Below are positions 16,770 to 25,524 of a stretch of DNA of 64,000 bases, in pieces (the first letter of the stretch is position 1; each line of letters opens with the position of its first letter). The position numbers were made by a program, and so were the translations under genes. Under the pieces are notes generated by a model, which ran no database searches, had not been told where the DNA came from, and saw nothing but the letters and a program-made list of their open reading frames with translations. Location: assembly GCA_964509765.1 (NCBI GenBank), contig CAZDYI010000049.1:12249-76248 (forward strand), read 5' to 3'. Source of the stretch: CAZDYI01 sp964509765 (GTDB lineage Bacteria > Pseudomonadota > Gammaproteobacteria > Tethybacterales > Tethybacteraceae).

Positions 16770-16808
16770 CGGGCCCCGGAACTTAAGCCGGCCGCACTGC
16801 CGGCGGCC

Positions 16809-18233
16809 TCATCCGGCCTGTTCGCCCTCCAGGCCGTCCATGCCGAGCGACAGGCAGTACTGCGACGTCGGAAGGAAGGTCACGTTGCTGTCCTTCGAGT
16901 CGTGGTAGACGGACTTCGTCGTGCAGAACACGCCCTCGAAGCCGCGCGCCTTCCTCAGCGTGCGGTGGAAGTGCTCGAGGTTGCCCTTTGCCCTGTCCAG
17001 GCTGCCGGTGTTGTCCGACCACTTGACCTCTGCGAGGCGGGTGACCTCGCGCGCGGCGTTGGTGTGGACCAGGTCGACCTCGCGCTCCCTGCCGCTGTCC
17101 GTCAGCCGGCAGTAGCGCACCGGCGGGGCGGCGCCGGGGTCGCCCTCGACCGGCGGGGCCTGGCACTGCGAGATGACCGTGGCCTCGATCCTGTGTCCCG
17201 CGGCGCTTCCCGAAAGCGAGGCCCTTTCCGAGAAGGCCCTGTGCATCGCCGGGCTCTCGAGCACGTACTTGTAGGGGTAGCGGTCGCCGCCGCGCCCGGC
17301 GTCGAAGTTGGTGACCTGCCTTACAAGGAAGGCCGCCTTGAGGAACTCCAGGTACTTGTTTATGGTCGGCCTCGTAATCCCGGTGTTCTTCGCAAGCTTG
17401 TCGAGCGCGATCTCCTGCGCCTCGTTTTTCGCGATGTGCCTCAGCACCGGGAGCATGCGGTGCCCGGCGCTGATCCCGTAGTCGGCGGCGTGCTTCGTGA
17501 ACAGGTCGTCGTCGAGGATGTTCAGCCCGAAGTCCCTGTCCCTCGAGAACCCGGCGTCGAACGCGGGCTCCGGGTAGCAGCCGAAGTTGATGTAGTCGAC
17601 GAACAGCTCGTTGAGCCTGGCGACGTCGTCGCTGCCGAGCCTTTCGGTCCGGGCCTCGGCCGCCGTGCCTGGCAGCCTCCCGTTCCAGTCCTCGCGCACA
17701 AGGCAGAACTCGTGGAAGCTCAGCGGCGACAGCCTGAGCTGCAGGAGCCTTCGCCTGCGGCCTTCGCTGCCCTGTCGCTTGAGCGCCGGCGCGATCGAGC
17801 AGGCCGCGACGATCCTGATTCCCTTCCTGCCGCCTGCGATCCGCGCGAGGTCCCCCTGCCAGTCCTCGCAGTTCTGGATCTCGTCTAGGACGACCAGGCA
17901 GGGCCTGCCCGCCCCGGAGCCGGCCCGGAACTTGCGCGCGAGCGTCGAGGGGCGGACTCCCGACAGCAGCGCGGCCTCCATGTTCGCGTAGCAAACGTTC
18001 CCCGGGCCGAAGGCGCCGCCCGACACGGCCTCGCCGATGAGCTGCTTGAGCATCACGGTCTTGCCCACCTTCCTCATGCCCTGCAGGACCACGGGCTGCC
18101 CGGCCCCGGGCCCGAGCGCCAGCCGGGCGAACCGCGCGTACGGCTGCCTCCGCGCGAGGGCGCGCTCCGGCGGGGCGGCCTCGCTGCGCCACCACGGGTT
18201 CTCCTCCGCGAGCCGCGGGATCTCGATGTCCAT
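16809..18233 (-). CDS. AAA ATPase with DUF4143-like nuclease-fold C-terminus (paralogue C)
   Basis: A 474-residue member of the same subgroup as A, B and D. It has NPWW (12-15), Walker A GMRKVGKT (52-59), Walker B VLDEIQ, a winged-helix-like segment (LDKLAKNTGITRPTINKYL), the nuclease-fold residues in GHRIEATV, REVDLVH and LAEVKWSD, and the C-terminal CTTKSVYH / FLPTSQYCLSLGMD block. The sensor region reads AACSIAPAL rather than SGS, a departure from its relatives. Unlike A and B it is as GC-rich as the surrounding genes, suggesting longer residence. It lies 29 bp after a small unknown gene and has no visible promoter or ribosome site of its own, so the two are probably co-transcribed. Confidence 0.85.
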   Translation of the reverse strand: MDIEIPRLAEENPWWRSEAAPPERALARRQPYARFARLALGPGAGQPVVLQGMRKVGKTVMLKQLIGEAVSGGAFGPGNVCYANMEAALLSGVRPSTLARKFRAGSGAGRPCLVVLDEIQNCEDWQGDLARIAGGRKGIRIVAACSIAPALKRQGSEGRRRRLLQLRLSPLSFHEFCLVREDWNGRLPGTAAEARTERLGSDDVARLNELFVDYINFGCYPEPAFDAGFSRDRDFGLNILDDDLFTKHAADYGISAGHRMLPVLRHIAKNEAQEIALDKLAKNTGITRPTINKYLEFLKAAFLVRQVTNFDAGRGGDRYPYKYVLESPAMHRAFSERASLSGSAAGHRIEATVISQCQAPPVEGDPGAAPPVRYCRLTDSGREREVDLVHTNAAREVTRLAEVKWSDNTGSLDRAKGNLEHFHRTLRKARGFEGVFCTTKSVYHDSKDSNVTFLPTSQYCLSLGMDGLEGEQAG

Positions 18234-18262
18234 CAGGGCAGGGGCGGCCGGGCTTGAGGCCG

Positions 18263-18607
18263 TCAGCAGCAGTCCTCCTCGCGCTTGGGAACGACGCCGT
18301 AGTCGAAGTCGTCGTTGACGACGGCCATCAGGTTCCGCGCGGCGTAGTCGAGGACGTCGAGCCAGACGAGCGCGTCGAACTTCTCGTTGACCGAGATGGT
18401 TTCCGACATGTCGCGCTTCGCGAGCTTGCCGTTGACCGTCTTGAGGACGTCGTTGATGTCCTTGCGGAGCCGCTCCCTCTGGGCGTCCCCCAGCGTGTCG
18501 ATCCGCTCGGTGGCGATGCTCCGCCTCGGCCCGCGCGTTGCGATGGCCCCGAGCGCCTCCTCGCGGCGGGCGAGGACCCGTTCCTGCTTGCCGTCGTCCG
18601 TGTTCAT
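18263..18607 (-). CDS. Hypothetical small charged protein upstream of paralogue C
   Basis: A 114-residue soluble, highly charged protein that I do not recognise. The N-terminal half is Arg/Glu-rich (QERVLARREEALG, LRKDINDVLKTVNGKLAKRD) and likely helical; the C-terminus ends in acidic residues and two cysteines (REEDCC). The ATG at 18607 follows an AGGAG ribosome site; longer versions would run through the promoter. No signal peptide or helix-turn-helix motif is evident. Its position as first gene before an AAA/nuclease-like gene, behind a dyad-containing promoter, suggests a partner, regulator or antidote for paralogue C, but this is only context. Confidence 0.6.
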   Translation of the reverse strand: MNTDDGKQERVLARREEALGAIATRGPRRSIATERIDTLGDAQRERLRKDINDVLKTVNGKLAKRDMSETISVNEKFDALVWLDVLDYAARNLMAVVNDDFDYGVVPKREEDCC

Positions 18608-18629
18608 CTGTCGTTCGCTCCTCGCCTCA

Positions 18630-18702
18630 TTCGGGATCCGGGCTGCCGAAATCCCGAAAAGGGCGGTGTAGCATGCTAGCACGGCATGCGGGCGGATTTC
18701 AA
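18630..18702 (-). promoter_or_regulatory. Promoter and inverted repeat of the paralogue C operon
   Basis: Minus-strand TTGAAA (18697-18702), an 18-nt spacer and TAGCAT (18673-18678) form a plausible sigma-70 promoter. Just downstream, in the transcribed leader, is an inverted repeat with perfect 8-bp arms, TTCGGGAT (18630-18637) and ATCCCGAA (18651-18658), spacer 13. Its position suits a repressor roadblock or an RNA stem. Confidence 0.55.
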
Positions 18703-18727
18703 GCGGAAGCCGTGTCCCGCGCGAACT

Positions 18728-20158
18728 TCATGTAGTTTTTTCCATGGATTCGAGTCCCAGCGACACGCTGAACTGCGAGGTGGGCAGGAAGGTCACCTCC
18801 TTCTTGCGGTCCTCTCCGTAGGCCGTCTTTGTGGTGCAGAAGCAGCCGTCGAAGGACTTGGCCTTCTTCTTCCTGCTCCTGACGTGCGCCAGGCTGTCGG
18901 CGGACTTGGCATGGCGGTCCCTCTTGTCGCTCCACTTGATTTCGCAGAGCCTGTGGAGGTAGGCGGCGCCCCTCGGCGTGACAACCATGTCAACCTCCCT
19001 GTCAATCCCGTCGCGCCTGTACCTGCAGTAGAACACCTTTTTTCCTGTGACGCTCGAGGCCGCGAAGCAGTTGTGGTACTGAGTGAGCGCCGCCGCCTCG
19101 ATGGCGTGTCCCGCATCGTCGTCGTCAATGGAGACCGGGTTGTTGTACAGGCCGTGCATGTTGGGATTGACCAGGTGGTACTTGCGCGCCGAGTCCTTCT
19201 GCAATGCCCGCAGGGCCGACCCGAGCTTGGGCACTTTCCTGATCAGCAGGCATGCCTCGAGGTACTTCAGGTACTTCTTGATGGTCTCGGGCTCCATTCC
19301 CGTCTGCTTCTCGATCGAGTCGATCGAGACCTCCTGGCAGTTGTGTCCGGCAACGTGCTCGAATATAGTCTCAAGCCCCTCAGCGTCGGTCACCCCGTAC
19401 AGCTGCGGCAGGGTGCTGAACAGGTCCTTGTCCGGCATGTGCTGCTCATGGTATTCCCGACGGCCCCTGGCGATCTCGGGATGCAGCACCAGCGCGGGAA
19501 ACGCGCCGTAGTTGATGTAGTCGATGAAGTCCTCGTTGAGCGAGTTGACCTCCTCCCGGCCGAGCCTGGCGGACCTGGCCTGCGCGGCGGTTCTCGGCAG
19601 GCCGTCCGGCCACTTGCCGGAAAAGTCCAGGTACTCGCAAAACAGAAGTGGCGGCAGGAAGAACCTGTAGAACCTGCCGGTTCCCGCCTCGGCGCTCTTG
19701 CGCTTGAGCTCCGACAGGGCCGATCCGGTGACCGCAAGGCTGATGCCCTTCTCGCGGTCGGTCAGGTCCTTGACCTCCCGCTCCCAGTCAAGCCGGAACT
19801 GGATCTCGTCGAGCACGAACAGCGCCGGCCTGCCCGGGTCCGCAACGGCCTTGAACTGCTCCACAAGCGCCGACGGGGAATGCTTGCCCAGCAACGAGTT
19901 CTGGTACGACGCGAAGCACACGTTCCTCGGGCTGAACCTGCCGGACGAGATGGCCTGCCCGACCAGCTGCATGAGCATCACGGTCTTGCCCACCCTCCTC
20001 GGCCCGTGCAGCACGGCAGTGAAGGGCAGCTTCGGGTCCAGGGCGATCCGCTCCACCTGGGGGTAAAGCATTCTCTTGTGCTCGAACGAGTGCTCCTCGG
20101 GGAGGATGTCCGCGTCCCACCAGGGATTGGTGATCCTCAGTATGTCGATGATGCCCAC
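18728..20158 (-). CDS. AAA ATPase with DUF4143-like nuclease-fold C-terminus (paralogue D)
   Basis: A 476-residue member of the NPWW subgroup: NPWW at 11-14, Walker A GPRRVGKT (52-59), Walker B VLDEIQ, sensor VTGSALS, a winged-helix-like segment (SIDSIEKQTGMEPETIKKYL), nuclease-fold residues in GHAIEAAAL, REVDMVV and LCEIKWSD, and the C-terminal CTTKTAYG / FLPTSQFSVSLGLE block. I choose the GTG at 20158 because it aligns with the start of A and lies 7 nt after a TATAAT box; the in-frame start at 20230 would read through the palindrome. Composition is intermediate between A/B and the host genes. Confidence 0.85.
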   Translation of the reverse strand: MGIIDILRITNPWWDADILPEEHSFEHKRMLYPQVERIALDPKLPFTAVLHGPRRVGKTVMLMQLVGQAISSGRFSPRNVCFASYQNSLLGKHSPSALVEQFKAVADPGRPALFVLDEIQFRLDWEREVKDLTDREKGISLAVTGSALSELKRKSAEAGTGRFYRFFLPPLLFCEYLDFSGKWPDGLPRTAAQARSARLGREEVNSLNEDFIDYINYGAFPALVLHPEIARGRREYHEQHMPDKDLFSTLPQLYGVTDAEGLETIFEHVAGHNCQEVSIDSIEKQTGMEPETIKKYLKYLEACLLIRKVPKLGSALRALQKDSARKYHLVNPNMHGLYNNPVSIDDDDAGHAIEAAALTQYHNCFAASSVTGKKVFYCRYRRDGIDREVDMVVTPRGAAYLHRLCEIKWSDKRDRHAKSADSLAHVRSRKKKAKSFDGCFCTTKTAYGEDRKKEVTFLPTSQFSVSLGLESMEKTT

Positions 20159-20165
20159 GGAGTGG

Positions 20166-20270
20166 ATTATACACCAAACCGAATCGATTCGGCTTGATGG
20201 ATGGATATTCGCAACCAATTGATAAAGCAAAGTAATTTACAATATCTGCTGACCAATCGGCATCGTTCCG
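20166..20270 (-). promoter_or_regulatory. Promoter and palindromes of paralogue D
   Basis: TATAAT at 20166-20171 on the minus strand lies exactly 7 nt from the GTG start, as in paralogue A. Upstream is a perfect 14-bp palindrome, CCGAATCGATTCGG, at 20179-20192, which occupies the -35 region. A degenerate counterpart, CGG-N7-CCG at 20258-20270 around an ATCG core, is centred about 78-79 bp further upstream, where A and B have their second site. No gene is seen up to 20364. Confidence 0.6.
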
Positions 20271-20364
20271 CCTTGTTGGATGATTTTTTACAACTCATTG
20301 ATATGCTGAATTTAATTATGTCCGACCCGCCGCAACCTACGAACAGGGGCCGCACGGGGCTGTC

Positions 20365-21243
20365 CTAGCCCTTGACCCCGGTGCTTGCAACCGACGCGAT
20401 GAAGGCCCGCTGCAGGCTCAGGTAGAAGGCCAGCACCGGAACCGTGATGATCGACAGGTATGCCATGACCTCGCCCCAGGCGACGTTCAGCTGGAAGAAG
20501 TAGAGCAGGCCGACCATGACCGGACGCACCTCGGACTCCTGCGCGACCATGATCGGCCACAGGAGCTGGTTGTTGTACATGAACAGGAACTTGAGGATCG
20601 CCGCGGTCGCGAAGACCGGCCCCGACAGCGGGACGATGACCAGCAGGTAGATCCTAAACCAGCTCGCGCCGTCGACGCGGGCCGCCTCGATGAACTCCCT
20701 CGGCAGGTCGCGGAAGTACTGCACGAACAGGAAGACCGTCAGCGCGTCGGCGATGAACGGGACGATCTGCACGTGGTACGAGCTGATCCAGCCGAACTCG
20801 ATCCCGTCCGCCCCGACCCACGGCAGCTCGTTTACTATCAGAAGCAGCGGGATCGCGACCGTCTCGAACGGCAGTATGTAGGTCGCCAGGATCACCGTCA
20901 GCACCGCTCCGCGCCCGCGCCACTCGAGGAACACGAAGCTGAAGGCGGCAAGCGAGCACAAAAACAGCGACAGCGCGAGCGTCACCGAGGTGATCAGCAC
21001 CGAGTTCCCGACGAAGCGCAGCACCGGCGCCCGGTCGAAGGCCTCCCGGTAGTTGTCGAGCGAGACGTCCCCGACGGGCAGGAAGGCGCGGAACGAGCCG
21101 CTGTCGCGCAGCAGCTGCAGGTCCGGCTTGAGCGACGACACCACCATGAACACCATCGGGAAGACGAACACGAGCGCGATCCACGCGAGCAGCGTGTAGC
21201 GCAGGGCCAGGCTCGCCGCGCTCAGCCGGCGCACGGGGGTCAC
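20365..21243 (-). CDS. Sugar ABC transporter permease, MalG type
   Basis: Inner-membrane permease, 292 residues. The MalG-type pattern is complete: WIALVFVFPMVFMVVSSLKPD at the N-terminus, the EAA loop (FIEAARVDGASWFRIYLLVIVP), and the terminal LQRAFIASVASTGVKG. It overlaps the upstream permease by 4 bp. No ATPase gene is in this cluster, so the transporter probably borrows one of the UgpC/MsmK-type ATPases nearby. The divergent GH32 hydrolase suggests sucrose or a fructo-oligosaccharide as substrate. Confidence 0.88.
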   Translation of the reverse strand: MTPVRRLSAASLALRYTLLAWIALVFVFPMVFMVVSSLKPDLQLLRDSGSFRAFLPVGDVSLDNYREAFDRAPVLRFVGNSVLITSVTLALSLFLCSLAAFSFVFLEWRGRGAVLTVILATYILPFETVAIPLLLIVNELPWVGADGIEFGWISSYHVQIVPFIADALTVFLFVQYFRDLPREFIEAARVDGASWFRIYLLVIVPLSGPVFATAAILKFLFMYNNQLLWPIMVAQESEVRPVMVGLLYFFQLNVAWGEVMAYLSIITVPVLAFYLSLQRAFIASVASTGVKG

Positions 21244-22337
21244 TCCCTCTCCCTCGTCAGGTAGCGCTGCAGCAGCGAGATCGACAGGACGAACAGGAAC
21301 AGGAACACCGAGATCGCCGAGCCGCCGGCGATGTCCTGCTTGCCGTAGCCGCGCTCGACCATCTGGAAGACCAGCGACTGCGTCGAGTCAAGCGGACCGC
21401 CGTTGGTCATCACCGCGATCTGCGGGTAGAGCGTGAACGCCTGCATCGTGATGATGACCATCACCAGGATAGCGGTGTTGCGCAGCCCCGGCCAGGTGAC
21501 GTAGCGGAAGGTCTGCCACGTCGAGGTCCCCTCGAGGCGCGCGACCTCGTAGAGGGTCGGCGGTATCGTCTGCAGGCCGCCGAGCCAGATGATCATGTGG
21601 AAGCCGACCGACTGCCAGATCGACATCGCGATGATCGCGCCGAGCGCCGTGTTCGTCTGCCCGAGCCAGTCGACCGGCTCGAAGGCCCCGAAGGTGAAAA
21701 AGCCGAGCAGGGTGTTGAGTATCCCGTTCTCCCCGTCGTAGATGAAGCGCCACAGCATCGACACCACGACGATCGAGATGACCGTCGGCATGAAGTAGAT
21801 CGTCCGGAATATGTTGATCCCGCGCAGCGGCTGGTTTATCAGCAGCGCAAGCAGCAGGGCGAGCGCCGCCTGGGTGGGCGCGACGATCGCGACGAAGGTC
21901 ACCGTTATCGTCAGCGCCTTCATGAACAGGACGTCGCGCGCGAGTACGACCAGCTGCCGGTCGTCCCGCAGGGAGAACCGCATCCACTCCCGGGTCTTGT
22001 TCAGGTGGGGGTAGTCGGGGTTGTTCCGTGTAAACGTGCGCAGCCTCGGGTACTTCGGGCTGCCGTCCTCGCCGCGGACGACCGTCCCGTCGCCGGCGCG
22101 CTCGGGCTCGAGCGCCAGCGTGTGCACGCCGAGCATCTCCTGGAAGTTGCGCAGCCCGACGTACTCCGCCGGGTTGGGCGAGAACAGGCGCTGGTTCGTG
22201 AACGCGAAGACGAACGCAAGCAGGAAGGGGATGACGAGAAAGCACAGCAGCAGCGCAGTCGCCGGCGCGGCGAACGCGACGCCCGCTGCGGTCTGGCTCC
22301 TCTTCCGGGGCCTGGGCCCGGCGCTGTCCGCCGTCAT
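21240..22337 (-). CDS. Sugar ABC transporter permease, MalF type
   Basis: A 365-residue permease. It has the N-terminal helix (ALLLCFLVIPFLLAFVFAF), a long periplasmic insertion between the first two helices (about residues 60-125), and the EAA loop (LYEVARLEGTSTWQTFRYVTWP) followed by a NGGPLDSTQSLVFQMVERGYG block. The insertion makes it longer than the polyol MalF-type subunit. It follows the binding-protein gene after a GC-rich hairpin and overlaps the MalG-type gene by 4 bp. Confidence 0.88.
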   Translation of the reverse strand: MTADSAGPRPRKRSQTAAGVAFAAPATALLLCFLVIPFLLAFVFAFTNQRLFSPNPAEYVGLRNFQEMLGVHTLALEPERAGDGTVVRGEDGSPKYPRLRTFTRNNPDYPHLNKTREWMRFSLRDDRQLVVLARDVLFMKALTITVTFVAIVAPTQAALALLLALLINQPLRGINIFRTIYFMPTVISIVVVSMLWRFIYDGENGILNTLLGFFTFGAFEPVDWLGQTNTALGAIIAMSIWQSVGFHMIIWLGGLQTIPPTLYEVARLEGTSTWQTFRYVTWPGLRNTAILVMVIITMQAFTLYPQIAVMTNGGPLDSTQSLVFQMVERGYGKQDIAGGSAISVFLFLFVLSISLLQRYLTRERE

Positions 22338-22368
22338 GGCGTCACGGCCTCGGCGCTGACGGGTTCAG

Positions 22369-22397
22369 GCCCGCCGGCGTTCCCTGGGCCGGCGGGC
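22369..22397 (-). terminator. GC-rich stem-loop between binding protein and permeases
   Basis: Perfect 10-bp arms GCCCGCCGGC / GCCGGCGGGC around a 9-nt loop, in the 89-bp gap between the binding-protein stop and the permease start. There is no T tract, so it is more likely an mRNA-stabilising or attenuating hairpin than a full terminator. Confidence 0.6.
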
Positions 22398-22426
22398 TGG
22401 CTTTTCAGGCGTCGCGCCCGCGCGCC

Positions 22427-23686
22427 CTAGCGGTAGCCGTTGTTGCGCTCGACGTCCGCGTCAATGGCGTCCGCCGCTGCGTCAAGCGCGTCGGCGACGT
22501 CCGCGCCGTTGGAGATGTCGGCCATGGCCTTCTCGAACTCCTTGGCCGCGACGACGTAGGCCGGGGTGACCGCGCGCAGGGTCGCCTGTTGCCTGGACAG
22601 CTCGAAGAACGGCTCGAGCGGCCCGCCGCTGCTGTAGTTCTCGGTCATGGCCGTGGCCGCTCCGGTCGCAGGTATCAGGCCGATTCCGTCAGAGAACTTG
22701 GCGAGGTACCTGTCCTGGATGGCGTACTCTATCCATGCACGCGCGCCGTCGGGGTTCTTCGAGGTCGACGAAACTGCGAACTGCCACGAGGCCGCGCCGA
22801 TCTTCGGACCGTTGCCGAAGTCGACCGCCGGCAACGCTATGAAGTCGTCGCCGAACTTCTCGACCGCCGGCAGGACCGCCCAGTTGCCGTTGAGCTGCAG
22901 GGCGTACTTGCCGTCGAGGAAGCCGGTCTCCCTGTCTGCGCCGTCCTGGCTGGTGCCGGGCGCGTAGCCCTCGGCGAACAGCATCTGCCACCACTCGCCG
23001 AAGCGCAGGCCGGCGTCGCCGTTGAGCGTTCCGTCGGCCTTGTTCGCCCTCGCGTCGAGGATGTCGCCGCCGGACGACTGCAGCATCGGGCCGAAGGCGT
23101 AGGGGTACCACTCGCCGGTCCAGGCCATCCCGACGTCGAAGGCGTAGTCGAACTCGCCGGAGTCCTTGAGCTTCTTGAGCACGCCGTTGAACTCGTCGAC
23201 GGTCCACGGGTTGCCCAGCGTCGGGATGCGGATGCCGTTCTTCTCGAGCACGCTCTTGCGCGCGAAGATCGCGCAGGCCGCGTCCCACAGTCCGATGGCG
23301 TAGATCGTCCCGTTCCACTCCCCGACGGCGCCGGGAAGGAACGCGTCGATCTTCGAGCGGTCGATGTTCAGCGGCTCGAGGTAGCCCGCCCATGCCCAGT
23401 TCGGCATGATCGGACCGTCAACGTCGATGATGTCCGGCAGGTTGCCTGCAAGCGCCGCGGCCGAGACCGAGTCGTTGTAGGACTCCTGCGGGAACTCCTC
23501 GATGACGACCTTCCAGTCTCCCTGCGAGCCGTTGAAGTCGTTGATGATCTCGAGCAGGATGGCCCGCTCGGTGTCGCTGCCGGCGCCGTGGTACCACATC
23601 GAGATCTCGGTCTGTGCGGACGCGGATCCCACGAGCAGCAGCGGGGCCGCCGCAACGGCAACAAGGGCGCTTCTTCCTAGCTTCAT
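22427..23686 (-). CDS. Sugar ABC transporter substrate-binding protein
   Basis: Periplasmic binding protein, 419 residues. The signal peptide is MKLGRSALVAVAAAPLLLVG with cleavage near SASAQ; the mature protein starts TEISMWYHGAG. Family 1 features include LPDIIDVDGPIMPNWAWAGYLEPL, IYAIGLWDAACAIFARKSVL and FLDGKYALQLNGNWAV. The ATG at 23686 has a strong GGAGG site; in-frame extension upstream lacks one. It is divergent from the GH32 gene across 122 bp that contain an AT-rich -10-like patch (ATTGTA at 23718). The pairing points to sucrose or fructan-derived sugars, by inference. Confidence 0.88.
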   Translation of the reverse strand: MKLGRSALVAVAAAPLLLVGSASAQTEISMWYHGAGSDTERAILLEIINDFNGSQGDWKVVIEEFPQESYNDSVSAAALAGNLPDIIDVDGPIMPNWAWAGYLEPLNIDRSKIDAFLPGAVGEWNGTIYAIGLWDAACAIFARKSVLEKNGIRIPTLGNPWTVDEFNGVLKKLKDSGEFDYAFDVGMAWTGEWYPYAFGPMLQSSGGDILDARANKADGTLNGDAGLRFGEWWQMLFAEGYAPGTSQDGADRETGFLDGKYALQLNGNWAVLPAVEKFGDDFIALPAVDFGNGPKIGAASWQFAVSSTSKNPDGARAWIEYAIQDRYLAKFSDGIGLIPATGAATAMTENYSSGGPLEPFFELSRQQATLRAVTPAYVVAAKEFEKAMADISNGADVADALDAAADAIDADVERNNGYR

Positions 23687-23808
23687 GAACTTCCTCCGTT
23701 GTGAGACAAGCCGATAAATTGTATAACCTGTCCGGCGCGCCCTGCAGCAGGCGCGGTCGCAACAGAGCAGCATGAAAAAAAGGGCCTCACGGTTGCAGGA
23801 AGGGGAGC

Positions 23809-25524
23809 ATGGCTGAGCAGGCCGTCAGCTTCCGGGCCGGAGAGCGCCTTGAGCTGTGGCTCAAGAACGCAGGGGCCGGTGGCGACGCGGCCTTCAGGCT
23901 TTCCGCAAGGGGGAAGGTCCTGCACGAGATGCGGCCGGGGGGCCACTTCGCGCACCACTGCCTCGAGGTGTCCGAGGCCGGGGCGGTCCTGGTTGAGTGG
24001 GACGGCGCGGCGACCGCGTTCGGCTACGCATGCAGCTACGTCCCCGAAGCGGTTGCGGAGGAGGGCGTCACCCTCTGGGAGTTCGGCGAGGACGGGATCG
24101 AGACGCGCTCGGGCGCGGAGCTCGACAGGTGGATGAGCAGCGATCCCCGCCGGCCAGTCATGCACTTCTCGCCGCCGAGGTTCTGGACGAACGACCCGAA
24201 CGGCCTGTGCAGGATCGGCGACGTCTGGCACATGTTCTACCAGTTCCATCCCTGCGGGACGGAGTGGGGCCCGATGCACTGGGGCCACGCGGCAAGCAGG
24301 GACCTCTTTTCCTGGACCCACCTGCCGGTCTTCCTCCATCCGGAGAGCGACCTCTACGCCCTCGGCGCCGACGGCGGCGCGTTCTCCGGCGGCGCGTTCC
24401 CCGGCGGCGACGGGGGGATTTCCTTCTCCTACACCGAGCGCCTGCCGTTCACCGACGAGAAGGTCTTCACCGAGGTCCAGAAGGTCGCTGCAGGCGGCGG
24501 CCTGGTGCATGCCGGCGCAACGCGAATCGCGGTCGGCTCGCCGCCGCCCGGGGCGGGCCCGCACTTCCGCGACCCGAGGGTGGTCAAGCTGGAAGGCGGC
24601 GGCTGGCGCATGGTCGTCGGAAGCGTCCTCGACGGCAACCCGGCCGCGCTCATGTACGGCTCGGACGACCTGGACTCCTGGACTTACATGGGCCCGCTGT
24701 ACGTCGCGCCGGAGCGCTTCGGGCGGGAGGGGGCAGCGGCGCTCGAGTGCCCGGACCTGGTCGCAGTCGGCGGCAGGCACGCGCTGGTCTTCAACATGTA
24801 CGGGCACAGTGACCCCGCGACCGGGCTGCGCAACCCGGTGCTTTCCCTCGTCGGCGACTTCGACGGCGAGCGGTTCGAACCCGCCGGGGACGAGCCGCAG
24901 CTGCTCGACTTCGGCGGCGACTTCTATGCCTTCCAGTCCTTCCTTGTGCCCGACGGGGAGCGTGCCGTTGCCCTGGCATGGGTCAACAACTGGATGTCGG
25001 ACGGCGGGGGAGGCGGCATCTACACAGGCGAGATGTCCCTGCCGCGCGAGCTGTCCCTCACCGAGGACGGCTGGCGCCTTCGCATGCAGCCCGCGCGAGA
25101 GGTCGACGAAGCCTGGCCCGCGTCGCCCCTTGAGGCGGGCGCAGGCGGCGGCTGCGCGCTGCCGGGCGGCCCCTTCGAGGTCAGGGTCACCGGGATCGGC
25201 GCCGGGGATGCGGTTCGAATAGCCGCGACGGAAGGAGGGCAGGAGTCGTTCGCGGTCGAGCTCGGGGAAGGCAAGATCTCGATTGCGGTCCCCGGCGACG
25301 GCGGGCCGTCGCGCCGAAGCGCCGCGACGGACGGCATCCGCGACCTGCGCGTCTTCTTCGACCGAGGCATAGTCGAGGTGTTCGCCGCCGGCGGGGAGGT
25401 CTGCGGAACGGCAAGGATCCGAGAGGCGGTCGCGCCCGACCGCCTCGAGGTGCAGGCCGCCGCTGGCGACGCCGGGGTTTTCCGCCGCCGCCGTGCGGCG
25501 GGGGCCTCTACGGGCGCGGGCTGA
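23809..25524 (+). CDS. GH32 family beta-fructosidase (sucrose/fructan hydrolase)
   Basis: A 571-residue glycosidase predicted to release fructose from sucrose, levan or inulin oligosaccharides. The five-blade propeller signature is clear: WTNDPNG (126-132, nucleophile Asp129), HWGHAASRDLFSW, FRDPRV with the transition-state Asp, and the acid/base Glu in ECPDL. A beta-sandwich domain follows (VRIAATEGGQESFAVELG, VFFDRGIVEVFAAGG). About 115 residues precede the catalytic domain and look like an additional beta-rich module. There is no signal peptide, so cleavage is expected in the cytoplasm after import. A GGAAGGGGAG ribosome site precedes the ATG. The 3' end overlaps the convergent gene by 17 bp. 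Confidence 0.9.
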   Translation: MAEQAVSFRAGERLELWLKNAGAGGDAAFRLSARGKVLHEMRPGGHFAHHCLEVSEAGAVLVEWDGAATAFGYACSYVPEAVAEEGVTLWEFGEDGIETRSGAELDRWMSSDPRRPVMHFSPPRFWTNDPNGLCRIGDVWHMFYQFHPCGTEWGPMHWGHAASRDLFSWTHLPVFLHPESDLYALGADGGAFSGGAFPGGDGGISFSYTERLPFTDEKVFTEVQKVAAGGGLVHAGATRIAVGSPPPGAGPHFRDPRVVKLEGGGWRMVVGSVLDGNPAALMYGSDDLDSWTYMGPLYVAPERFGREGAAALECPDLVAVGGRHALVFNMYGHSDPATGLRNPVLSLVGDFDGERFEPAGDEPQLLDFGGDFYAFQSFLVPDGERAVALAWVNNWMSDGGGGGIYTGEMSLPRELSLTEDGWRLRMQPAREVDEAWPASPLEAGAGGGCALPGGPFEVRVTGIGAGDAVRIAATEGGQESFAVELGEGKISIAVPGDGGPSRRSAATDGIRDLRVFFDRGIVEVFAAGGEVCGTARIREAVAPDRLEVQAAAGDAGVFRRRRAAGASTGAG

